Assembly (NCBI GenBank): GCA_964412555.1
Contig: CAYPPG010000021.1
Coordinates: forward strand, 47,489-111,488
DNA: 64,000 nucleotides
Direction: 5' to 3'
Origin: CAYPPG01 sp964412555
GTDB taxonomy: Bacteria > Hinthialibacterota > Hinthialibacteria > Hinthialibacterales > Hinthialibacteraceae
Below are positions 10,128 to 17,710 of this stretch, piece after piece. A program made the position numbers and the translations under genes. How positions within the stretch are numbered: the first letter of the stretch is position 1; every line of letters starts with the position of its first letter. Below the pieces are notes generated by a model, which ran no database searches, had not been told where the DNA came from, and was given only the letters and a program-made list of their open reading frames with translations.

Positions 10128-10994
10128 ATGCGCGTTTTAATCGTCGGTTGTCTCGGTCAATTGGGCACGGATTTGGTTCAAGAATACAACAATGAAGAAG
10201 TGATCCCTTTTGACGTGGAAGATATGGATATTACGAATGAGGAAATTGTCTTTCAACAAATAGCCAAAACAGCTCCTGATCTTGTGATCAACGCCGCTGC
10301 GTTCACGAGAGTCGATGAATGTGAGCAAGAGCATCTGCGGGCATTTCAAGTGAATGCTATCGGTTCATTGAATCTGGCGGTTGCCTGTAAAAAATGGGAT
10401 ATTCCCTTTGCTCATATCAGTACCAATTATGTTTTTGATGGTGAAAAAGATTCTCTTTATGTTGAATCGGATTCAGCTCGGCCGATCAACTCATATGGCC
10501 TATCAAAACTTGCTGGAGAGTATTACATTCAATACACCTGGGAGAAACACTTTATTTTCCGCGTGGCGGGATTGTTTGGATTGACACCCAGCCGTATGAA
10601 AGGAACGAACTTCGTGGAAGCCATGCTTCGCCTGGGTTCGAAAGGTACTCCTTTGAAGATCGTATCGGATGAATATCTAACGCCAACATATACGAAAGAT
10701 GCGGCTGTAACGATTCGTCATGTGACGGAATCCACTCGCTACGGTATTTATCATCTCACCAACACGGGTTGCTGTACCTGGTTGGATTTTGCCAAAGAAA
10801 TCTTTCAACAATCCAATTTAACCGTTTCCATTCAACCTGTAACAGCGGCTGAATATGGAGCACTGGCAAAAAGACCGAAAAACTCTTGTTTGGAAAACAA
10901 AAATTTAAACGAGCTTGGCCTTCAACCTCTGCGATCATGGCAGGAAGCGCTGAAAGACTATCTGTTACGCCGATCAAAATTAAAGGGAAAATGA
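10128..10994 (+). CDS. rfbD: dTDP-4-dehydrorhamnose reductase (RmlD family)
   Basis: The 288-residue short-chain dehydrogenase/reductase has the N-terminal nucleotide-binding motif VGCLGQLGTDLV. It also has NAAAFTRVDECEQ, ISTNYVFDG and the active-site YGLSKLAGEYY (YxxxK), all characteristic of RmlD, the final NADPH-dependent step to dTDP-L-rhamnose or a related deoxysugar. AAGGAG sits seven bases before the ATG. The stop is six bases from comF, so the two are probably co-transcribed. RmlA and RmlB are not in this window. Confidence 0.9.
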   Translation: MRVLIVGCLGQLGTDLVQEYNNEEVIPFDVEDMDITNEEIVFQQIAKTAPDLVINAAAFTRVDECEQEHLRAFQVNAIGSLNLAVACKKWDIPFAHISTNYVFDGEKDSLYVESDSARPINSYGLSKLAGEYYIQYTWEKHFIFRVAGLFGLTPSRMKGTNFVEAMLRLGSKGTPLKIVSDEYLTPTYTKDAAVTIRHVTESTRYGIYHLTNTGCCTWLDFAKEIFQQSNLTVSIQPVTAAEYGALAKRPKNSCLENKNLNELGLQPLRSWQEALKDYLLRRSKLKGK

Positions 10995-11000
10995 TAAGAC

Positions 11001-11738
11001 ATGCTGAGTCAACGGCTTCGATATTTTTTCACGGCCTTTGTCGATCTAATCTACCCTCCAGCATGCATCATTTGTGGAGAGAATGTCGACAGTGATGAAC
11101 CACCGGCATGTAGAAACTGCATCGAAAAAATCGAGTTTCTTTGTGAGCCTCTTTGCTCCAAATGCGGTTTCCCAATTCGCGAATGGAACAATTCCCTTTT
11201 GAGTTGTACGGATTGCCCAAACGGGGATATTCATTTCGATAAAGCGAGATCTCTCGTTTCATATTCCGATGAAAATGTACGGACATTGATTCATGGCCTA
11301 AAATACGAGTTTCAGACTTCTTTGGCGGTTCCATTAGGTGAACTTATGCTTAAGGGATTCGATCGATATTATGGAAATTTCTCATATGACGCCATTGTTC
11401 CGGTCCCTCTTCACAGAAGCCGGTTACGTGAACGCGAATTCAATCAATCTTCTCTTATTTCGGCACAACTTGCAAAATCCAAAAACATTCCCCTTCGGGA
11501 AGATCTTGTTATACGCAAAAAAAGAACTGTTCCTCAAGTGAAACTCGAACCGCAGAAGCGTCGAACGAATCTACTTAATGTGTTTGAAATCGGAACTGCA
11601 GAGTTCTCTAAAAACAGCCGAATCCTCATTGTAGACGATGTCTACACGACTGGTAGTACAGTTAACGAACTTTGTGGCGTATTAAAACGTGCCGGTGTAA
11701 AAACGGCGGATGTCTTAACTCTAGCTAGAGCAGTGTAA
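11001..11738 (+). CDS. comF: ComF family phosphoribosyltransferase-like protein
   Basis: The 245-residue protein has an N-terminal double zinc ribbon (CIICGE, CRNC, CSKCGFPI and CTDC pairs, residues about 18-75). A phosphoribosyltransferase-fold C-terminal part carries the PRPP loop RILIVDDVYTTGSTVNEL. The PVPLHRSRLREREFNQS segment is a ComF hallmark. In transformable bacteria ComF helps move incoming single-stranded DNA and interacts with the ComFA/PriA machinery. No other competence genes are adjacent except cinA. Length is normal. Confidence 0.92.
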   Translation: MLSQRLRYFFTAFVDLIYPPACIICGENVDSDEPPACRNCIEKIEFLCEPLCSKCGFPIREWNNSLLSCTDCPNGDIHFDKARSLVSYSDENVRTLIHGLKYEFQTSLAVPLGELMLKGFDRYYGNFSYDAIVPVPLHRSRLREREFNQSSLISAQLAKSKNIPLREDLVIRKKRTVPQVKLEPQKRRTNLLNVFEIGTAEFSKNSRILIVDDVYTTGSTVNELCGVLKRAGVKTADVLTLARAV

Positions 11739-11891
11739 CCTCCTTGATACATTTCCTTCCAATAGGAGCAGTTTTGAAGCTTCATCGCGTGAATTAAATA
11801 AGTCCCATAAAGCTATCATCACTATCCCTATCTTTCGCTTTTTCAGATAAAATTCTTAACAGAAAAAAGAAGACACGGAAGGATTCATTGA

Positions 11892-13172
11892 ATGTCCAAC
11901 ATTTCAAATCCCTGTAATCATGAATATATCATCATTATCTGCGGCAATGAAATTTTGCAGGGAAGAAGACAAGATCGGCATATTCGCTTCCTGGCACGTG
12001 AACTTTCTTCTATCGGACTCATTTGTGATGGATGTCATATCGTTGGTGATAGCGAAGAATACCTAGCCAAAACGATCAAAAATGCACTGGATGAAGTTCC
12101 ACTCGTTATCGTGACCGGCGGTCTCGGACCGACAATGGACGATATTACCCGTGAAGCCATCTCAAAAGCGACAAACATACCCATGACGGAAAATCATGAA
12201 GCCCTCATGATGTTAGAAGATCGTTTTCGTTCTCTTGGAAGAAAGATGTCGGAGAATAACCGTCGTCAAGCCCTTGTCCCCGCAAATGGTACATTTTTTC
12301 CCAATCCGTACGGTACCGCCCCCGGATTGGTTTATGATTATCAAAATAAATTCGTTCTCGCTCTTCCCGGTCCGCCGCGAGAGTTGGAACCAATGGTAAA
12401 AAAGAGCGTGGTTCCTTTTTTACAAGACCAATTGAACGTGCACCCCTGTATCGCGAAAAAATCACTCCATTTTTGCTGTATCGGAGAATCGAACATCGAC
12501 GACATTATCCGAAAAAAAATCGGCGCCGTTGAAGATTTGGAGATATCATCACTCTCTCATCTTGGAACCGTTCAACTTACCTTATCGCTTCCGAATGATT
12601 CTCGAGAATCAATCAATCGTTTGCAAGAATACTCTCAGTTAATCACGGACGAAATTGGAGACTATGTCTACTCGGAAAAAGGGGAAACCTTGGAAGAAAC
12701 TGTCTGTGCTCTTCTCCGGCAAAAAAACATGACACTCTCTGTTGCCGAATCCTGCACAGGAGGGATGCTTGGTGAAAAAATCACTTCGGTTCCAGGTTCA
12801 TCTTCTCTCTTTCTAGGCGGAATAATTTCGTATAGCAATGAAATCAAAGAAAAATTGTTGGGAGTCAATCATGACACATTATCCTCCTTTGGTGCCGTCA
12901 GCCCCGAAACAGCAAGAGAAATGGCAATAGGAATGATTGATACTTTTAAAAGCGATTGGTCATTATCGATTACGGGGATAGCAGGGCCTGACGGAGGCAC
13001 ACATGAAAAACCGGTCGGTACCGTATGGATAGCCATTGCGGATTCTTCCCGTAATGTCCATTCTTTCAAGATCAATGCAATCGGTGGAAGAAAATCTGTT
13101 CGGGAAAGAAGTTGCATCTATGCGCTTGATCAATTGAGACGAAATCTCCTCGAATTGCCATTACACCAATGA
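11892..13172 (+). CDS. cinA: CinA: two-domain nicotinamide-nucleotide amidase/ADP-ribose pyrophosphatase
   Basis: The 426-residue product has an N-terminal MoCF/COG1058 domain (GNEILQGRRQDRH, VTGGLGPTMDDITREA, ALPGPPRELEPM). The C-terminal PncC-type amidase domain carries AESCTGGMLGEKITSVPGSS and SITGIAGPDGGTHEKPVGTVW. In the family these domains recycle NMN and hydrolyse ADP-ribose, and CinA is co-regulated with competence in some species. The start ATG follows GGAAGGA by seven to eight bases. The upstream gap of 153 bases holds no recognisable gene. Confidence 0.95.
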   Translation: MSNISNPCNHEYIIIICGNEILQGRRQDRHIRFLARELSSIGLICDGCHIVGDSEEYLAKTIKNALDEVPLVIVTGGLGPTMDDITREAISKATNIPMTENHEALMMLEDRFRSLGRKMSENNRRQALVPANGTFFPNPYGTAPGLVYDYQNKFVLALPGPPRELEPMVKKSVVPFLQDQLNVHPCIAKKSLHFCCIGESNIDDIIRKKIGAVEDLEISSLSHLGTVQLTLSLPNDSRESINRLQEYSQLITDEIGDYVYSEKGETLEETVCALLRQKNMTLSVAESCTGGMLGEKITSVPGSSSLFLGGIISYSNEIKEKLLGVNHDTLSSFGAVSPETAREMAIGMIDTFKSDWSLSITGIAGPDGGTHEKPVGTVWIAIADSSRNVHSFKINAIGGRKSVRERSCIYALDQLRRNLLELPLHQ

Positions 13173-13315
13173 GCATTTCGATGGATTTTTACTCTTTGGA
13201 AATTGAATGAAAACGTATTTTCGCTTAATATTATAGGTAGAGAACCGATATTACTGATACATGGCAATTTTTTCGTATCTTGCTCCTTCATTTACGATCC
13301 TGGAATAAACGGGGA

Positions 13316-14701
13316 ATGAACGTGATTTTTAAGAAACAAAATCAACAAAATGAATCCGCAAACCACATTCTTGAATCGGATGCAGGAAAAGTCACTTTCC
13401 TCGTCAAAAAAGAAGTAAAACAGTTGCTTGATGCAGGTCGTAATCACTTGGATGAAGGGCGAGTTCAAGAAGCCATTCAAAAATACAAAAAAGCTCTCGA
13501 AGCGGATCCGAGTTGTGCATTATGCTATTTCAATCTTGCCTATGCATCCCATGAAGATGGGAACAAACAGTTAGCCAGAAATCACTACGAAAAAGCAGTT
13601 GAATTGGAACCTACTTGCTGCCTTTTTTTAGAGCATCTAGCTAGGCTGAATTTCGAAGAAAAGGATTACCGTGAAGCCATTCGATTGTTCCAAAGAGCGT
13701 CGATGGTGGGCAATCTTCAGCCTTTGAGCATCGGATTGTGGGGCCGGGCACTTTTTGAACTCGGAATGTACAACCAGTCAATTACAACATTTGAAAATCT
13801 TCTCGAAGTGGAAAAGAGAGAAGAAATTCAAATCGGCGCTAATTTTTGGTTAGCGATCGCGTTTACAAAAATAGGAAAAATGGCCGCTTCCCGAACAATC
13901 TCTGAAAAAATCTTAAAGTACAAAAATGTTGATCATAAAATTTTGTATGAGCTCGGAGAGAATTTCATAGAATGCCGGTGTTTAACATTGGCACGCAAAA
14001 TCTTTGAACGGTTAATTATTGAAAAAGAGGAACTACTGCTCGCTCGTCTACGTTTAGAAGATATTAGATCGCTTGAATCAAAGATCAATGATATTATTCC
14101 CACATTGTACAACTTGGAAGAAGAACGATTACTGCATCAAATCCACTCTTTATTCGAATTTGGAAACGATAGGATTTCAAAAGCTTTGATCTCCTTTATC
14201 AATTACGATTCCGCCCCCGTTCGAGAATGCGTTATTCGCTATCAAACGACTTTTGGATATCATACAAGCAGTAAAATACTTCCCTTCCTGCAAGACAAAA
14301 TAAACTATGTAAGGGAAGCAGCATATGATTATTTCGAAAAACTGGATGATGGATCCTATTTAAAAGTTCTTCTCCAAGGTATCGAAGATCCATTGATTTC
14401 AATTCGCCGCCGAGTCACAAAATTCGTTGGCAGATTCGGTACGATAGAACATCTTCCTAAATTGGAAATGGTCCTCGAAGATCCAAAAAACCGTGAATGT
14501 AGAGCAGAAATCAAACAAGCTATCTCACTTGTTAAACAACGATATCAAAAAAATCTCGATGCTCTTTACAAAGTTTCTGTACCTACGGAAATCATTCAAA
14601 AGGAAAATTCAAAGCATAAAGGATGGAAACTCTGGCTCTTTCTATTCATTCAATTCGCCTTACTTTCCTATTTCCTGTATGTATTGTTCACGCGTTTTTG
14701 A
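13316..14701 (+). CDS. TPR/HEAT-repeat protein with C-terminal membrane anchor
   Basis: The product is about 461 residues from ATG 13316. GTG 13322 has the better-placed GGGGA and is an alternative, as is a TTG at 13280. Tetratricopeptide repeats occupy residues about 40-230 (NHLDEGRVQEAIQKYKKALE and similar). HEAT-like repeats (DSAPVRECVIRYQ, KINYVREAAYDYFEKL, DPLISIRRRVTKFVGRFG) fill about 300-410. A single hydrophobic helix (WLFLFIQFALLSYFLYVLF) ends the protein. The topology suggests a cytoplasmic scaffold tail-anchored in the inner membrane. It ends five bases before the convergent pseudopilin gene. No specific partner can be inferred. Confidence 0.8.
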   Translation: MNVIFKKQNQQNESANHILESDAGKVTFLVKKEVKQLLDAGRNHLDEGRVQEAIQKYKKALEADPSCALCYFNLAYASHEDGNKQLARNHYEKAVELEPTCCLFLEHLARLNFEEKDYREAIRLFQRASMVGNLQPLSIGLWGRALFELGMYNQSITTFENLLEVEKREEIQIGANFWLAIAFTKIGKMAASRTISEKILKYKNVDHKILYELGENFIECRCLTLARKIFERLIIEKEELLLARLRLEDIRSLESKINDIIPTLYNLEEERLLHQIHSLFEFGNDRISKALISFINYDSAPVRECVIRYQTTFGYHTSSKILPFLQDKINYVREAAYDYFEKLDDGSYLKVLLQGIEDPLISIRRRVTKFVGRFGTIEHLPKLEMVLEDPKNRECRAEIKQAISLVKQRYQKNLDALYKVSVPTEIIQKENSKHKGWKLWLFLFIQFALLSYFLYVLFTRF

Positions 14702-14706
14702 TTCCC

Positions 14707-15453
14707 TTATTGAAAATTGGTCACATCATCTTCTGCTACAACTTCCGGTTCGTTACTATTGATATTCCCTTCTCTAACCCGGTCCTCTTTATCGATATAT
14801 CCATCATTGTCGTTATCCTGTTCATCCGTATCAATCATGGATCCGATTCCCCCATTTTGCATACTCGGTGTGATCGTAGTTCCATCCGGTCCAAATGAAA
14901 TAAGTTGAAATGAACTCGGGCGATAAGGTCTTCTTCTTTTTCCATCGATCACCTCATATGCACAAGGTTTATCCATTTTGTAATTTCCCCTGCCACCAGG
15001 ATTGTATACATCACTACTCACATAATAAATTGGATTATCCCACGCATCGATAATTACATATTCATCTTCAGATGCAACCAACATGCTTGGAGGAACACCG
15101 GCTTGCTGCAATATATCTTCTCTCCTCCCATCATTTGGACTCATGACTTCATTGATCCATATCGGTTCGCCTTGATGAATCAAACGAAGATTACTTTGCT
15201 CCACCTCGAAAGGAACTTTTCCTCCGAGTAAAGCGGAATAAAGCAGTTGAGGGTTATAACTTTCCGGATATTTTCCTGTATCCGTTTTGTAAGATGATAT
15301 CGCCAGCGACATATTTCCAATCAAAGCCGCCGTTTTTGCAACTTTTGCCCTTCGCATGTTTTCCCGAACATTCGGGACCAAAATAACAGACAAAATTCCA
15401 ATGATGGCTACAACCACCAATAACTCCACGAGAGTAAATCCCTTTTTATTCAT
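14707..15453 (-). CDS. Type II secretion-like pseudopilin with calcium-loop-like tail
   Basis: The 248-residue product begins with a class III prepilin leader and helix (MNKKGFTLVELLVVVAIIGI), so cleavage should occur after Gly5 with methylation of Phe6. The globular part has the GspG-type pattern (TDTGKYPES, AWDNPIYYVS, FQLISFGPDGT). GspG is normally about 140 residues. Here an extra tail carries DTDEQDNDNDGYIDKED, a 12-residue D-x-D-x-D-G EF-hand/thrombospondin-3-like loop likely to bind calcium. AGGAAA lies six bases before the ATG. No other secretion-apparatus gene is adjacent. It is transcribed away from the inferred origin. Confidence 0.88.
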   Translation of the reverse strand: MNKKGFTLVELLVVVAIIGILSVILVPNVRENMRRAKVAKTAALIGNMSLAISSYKTDTGKYPESYNPQLLYSALLGGKVPFEVEQSNLRLIHQGEPIWINEVMSPNDGRREDILQQAGVPPSMLVASEDEYVIIDAWDNPIYYVSSDVYNPGGRGNYKMDKPCAYEVIDGKRRRPYRPSSFQLISFGPDGTTITPSMQNGGIGSMIDTDEQDNDNDGYIDKEDRVREGNINSNEPEVVAEDDVTNFQ

Positions 15454-15690
15454 GTCTATTTCCTGTCGTACCTTTTTTCATCTGCGCACAAATGATAGTG
15501 TATCTCTACTGTAGAATATAAAGACACAAGTGAAAATTGTCAACTTTCACTACTTTTGATTCGATTTTACTTATGATATGCTTGCTATTGTTGTAAAATC
15601 TGTGGATTTCCTGTTTAAAACGTTGAATAAAACCTGAATAATACACGATTCGTTGTTGTTCTGAACAAGAATTTCAAAGATTTTCAGGAC

Positions 15691-15699
15691 TTATTCACA
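15691..15699 (+). promoter_or_regulatory. DnaA box TTATTCACA
   Basis: It matches the TTATNCACA consensus at all positions and lies in the gap where the strand bias flips, 140 bases before dnaN. Confidence 0.65.
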
Positions 15700-15753
15700 A
15701 GTTTTTACATCGGTAAGCTGAATATAATCAAATATTTATCCCATTTTTTCTAC

Positions 15754-15762
15754 TTATCCACC
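15754..15762 (+). promoter_or_regulatory. DnaA box-like TTATCCACC
   Basis: It matches the consensus at eight of nine positions. It sits directly before the TAATAG repeats, the arrangement expected of a basal origin unwinding module. Confidence 0.55.
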
Positions 15763-15763
15763 G

Positions 15764-15779
15764 TAATAGGGAGTAATAG
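15764..15779 (+). repeat. TAATAG direct repeats (DnaA-trio-like)
   Basis: TAATAGGGAG and TAATAGTAAA follow the DnaA box with a 10-base period. In Bacillus-type origins, TAG-type trinucleotides in this position let DnaA load on single-stranded DNA. The match is suggestive only, being short and in an AT-rich context. Confidence 0.4.
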
Positions 15780-15838
15780 TAAAAAAGAAGATACATACAT
15801 AAATATTTAATAAGAACTTGAAGAAGGTGGGAAAGAAC

Positions 15839-16960
15839 ATGAAATTTACCAGTTCCTATCAAACATGGGGAAGAGGAATCAACGCTGTTCAAAACGCAAC
15901 TGGAAGCGTTATTTCAAATCCCATTGTAGAAAATATCTTTGTAAATTGTCAAGATGAGAAAGTTTCTTTTATCGCAACCAACCTCAATCTTACTGTTCGA
16001 TGCGATGGAGAAGCAAAAGTAGAAGAAGCCGGCTCGATTGTGGTACCGAAAGAAGTGATTACTAAAATCGTCCGCGATTTCCCAACAGAAGATGTTTCTT
16101 TTACAGAAAAAGATGGAGTCATCCAGATAAAATGCGGCGAGTTCAGCGGGAAACTGAAAGGTCAATCCGGTGACCTGTTTCCTCCCTTTATGGAAGTGGA
16201 AGAAGGCGAGGAAATAAATATACCCGTAGAAACATTGAAAGATATCATCAGAAAAACTTTGCATGTTACATCTCAGGAAAAATCTCGGTATGAGTTAAAC
16301 GGGGTAAAATTTGATATTTTAGATGGCAAAATGAATTGCGTTGCCACTGATGGACGGCGAATGGCAATGTACACCTATCAGAATGATGAGATCAAGAAGA
16401 GCATTTATTCTCCATTGATTCCTTCCAACACTCTTCAAGAAGTGCAACATTCTTTTCCGGACGAAGGAGATGTTAAACTGAAAATACAGGAAAGAAAAAT
16501 TCAACTGATATGCGGTGATTCGACAATCGTTTCCAATTTGCTTTCCGATAAATTCCCACAATATGAACGCATTATTCCGAATGAACAAGAAATGGAAACA
16601 CGGATCGTCATGAACCGTGAAAATCTACTATCCGGTGTTCGAAGAGCTTCCATTTTTGCTAGTATGGACACCAGCATGATCATTGTACGGATTGAAAATG
16701 GAAAAATAGAGTTTTTTGGGGAACGGTCCGAAGTGGGAGGTGAAGGAAGAGATTATATGAATGTGGATTATCAAGGCGAAAAGTTGGAAATGAGATACAA
16801 CTATAAATACATGATCGATTTTCTCCGTGTTATGGATGAAGAGGAAATGGAATTGAAAATGTGGGAGCCTTCAAGACCAGGAATTTTGAGAGGAGTTGGA
16901 AACGAGGCGTATTTGTACGTAATTATGCCAATGAAACCACCTGAAGAACAAGAAGAGTAA
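15839..16960 (+). CDS. dnaN: DNA polymerase III sliding clamp (beta subunit)
   Basis: The product is about 373 residues from ATG 15839, which has AAGGTGG eight bases upstream. An in-frame TTG at 15818 has no such site. The three-domain clamp pattern is present: MKFTSSYQTWGRGINAVQNA, then ELNGVKFDILDGKMNCVATDGRRMAMY, then a C-terminal AYLYVIMPMKPP matching the family's YxxMPM ending. It encircles DNA and tethers the replicative polymerase. It is the first gene to the right of the inferred origin. The usual partner dnaA is absent on both sides in this window, and recF does not follow. Confidence 0.95.
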   Translation: MKFTSSYQTWGRGINAVQNATGSVISNPIVENIFVNCQDEKVSFIATNLNLTVRCDGEAKVEEAGSIVVPKEVITKIVRDFPTEDVSFTEKDGVIQIKCGEFSGKLKGQSGDLFPPFMEVEEGEEINIPVETLKDIIRKTLHVTSQEKSRYELNGVKFDILDGKMNCVATDGRRMAMYTYQNDEIKKSIYSPLIPSNTLQEVQHSFPDEGDVKLKIQERKIQLICGDSTIVSNLLSDKFPQYERIIPNEQEMETRIVMNRENLLSGVRRASIFASMDTSMIIVRIENGKIEFFGERSEVGGEGRDYMNVDYQGEKLEMRYNYKYMIDFLRVMDEEEMELKMWEPSRPGILRGVGNEAYLYVIMPMKPPEEQEE

Positions 16961-17014
16961 CTATAAAAATATCAATAAGTTAACCTAGCAAACCGAAAAA
17001 ATTTCTTGCCGATT

Positions 17015-17023
17015 TGTGAATAG
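17015..17023 (-). promoter_or_regulatory. DnaA box-like site downstream of dnaN
   Basis: TGTGAATAG on the plus strand is the reverse of CTATTCACA, eight of nine to consensus. It lies in the 201-base gap after dnaN, which also contains an AT-rich stretch and a TATACT hexamer. The same 9-mer recurs at 40107-40115, so a chance match is possible. Confidence 0.35.
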
Positions 17024-17161
17024 GGATTATACTAAGGAATACCTTCCGATTGTATCGTCATCAAGAAAATATGAAAAAATAATTTGAAGTGATGGTAAAA
17101 AAAGGGAAGAAATTTGTGTGAAAAAATAAGACATCTTTTACGTTTGTGAGGATAACAAAAA

Positions 17162-17425
17162 ATGCAGAATAATAAGGAAGAATCAAATTTCAGAAAAGGA
17201 ACAAAATTTGATCGCGAACTGGCAATTGAAAGAGCGTGTTATTGTCCCTCCTACAGTCCAAGCAAAATCAGAATCCAAGAATATTTTGTCTGTGATCCAC
17301 CAAAACCTCCATTGGATATCTGTGAGGAATGCCCAATTAATGGACTGAGAGAACCATCCACAATCGTCATTGCAACATACTCAAAACCAGGGGAATTAGA
17401 AGATGTGGATGAAGATGATGATTAA
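17162..17425 (+). CDS. Small Cys-containing acidic-tailed protein, unknown
   Basis: The 87-residue product was not recognised. It starts after GAGG with suitable spacing. It holds five cysteines (RACYCPS, FVCDPP, DICEECPIN) that could bind a metal ion, and a very acidic C-terminus (ELEDVDEDDD). It lies 201 bases downstream of dnaN on the same strand and may be read with it. Codon use looks native. No function is proposed. Confidence 0.6.
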   Translation: MQNNKEESNFRKGTKFDRELAIERACYCPSYSPSKIRIQEYFVCDPPKPPLDICEECPINGLREPSTIVIATYSKPGELEDVDEDDD

Positions 17426-17435
17426 AGAAGGATAA

Positions 17436-17642
17436 TTATTGTTTTTCCAACCAGAAAAGCCCGATGAACGATAAGGCTAGCAGTAACATGGTATCGGCGA
17501 AATCAATAAAGCTCTGAGGACGAAAAGGATAAACATCGGAAAAACCGAGATCGGAAAGGCGTATTCCAAGCAATTTGGTGATAATGCCGAGAATAATACT
17601 CAAGATTGCCAAATAGACAAATATTTTTGGTAAAGATTTCAT
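17436..17642 (-). CDS. Small two-helix membrane protein, unknown
   Basis: The product is 68 residues from ATG 17642, preceded by AAAGAGG. A longer frame starting at 17723 would overlap the upstream gene and lacks a ribosome site. Two hydrophobic helices (IFVYLAILSIILGIITKLLGI and ADTMLLLALSFIGLFWL) flank a short loop. It follows the GT-C glycosyltransferase gene by 68 bases on the same strand and may be its small partner, but there is no direct evidence. Confidence 0.6.
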   Translation of the reverse strand: MKSLPKIFVYLAILSIILGIITKLLGIRLSDLGFSDVYPFRPQSFIDFADTMLLLALSFIGLFWLEKQ

Positions 17643-17710
17643 AACAGGATCCTCTTTCTTTTTGAGATGAAAGCCATTTATACCATAAAAATGTTTTAAA
17701 AAAAAGCCAG

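Larger units (their letters stand above)
15454..15838. other. Predicted chromosomal replication origin (oriC)
   Basis: This 385-base gap separates genes diverging to the left (pseudopilin) and right (dnaN). The top strand is C-rich on the left (for example 14941-15000 has 19 C and 8 G) and G-rich on the right (16261-16320 has 7 C and 13 G). The gap itself is very AT-rich towards dnaN and holds a TTATTCACA box, a TTATCCACC box, a weaker TGTGGATTT, and TAATAG repeats next to the second box. dnaN and parABS nearby fit origin-proximal order. The evidence is positional and compositional, and no gene-level proof is possible from sequence alone. Confidence 0.7.
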
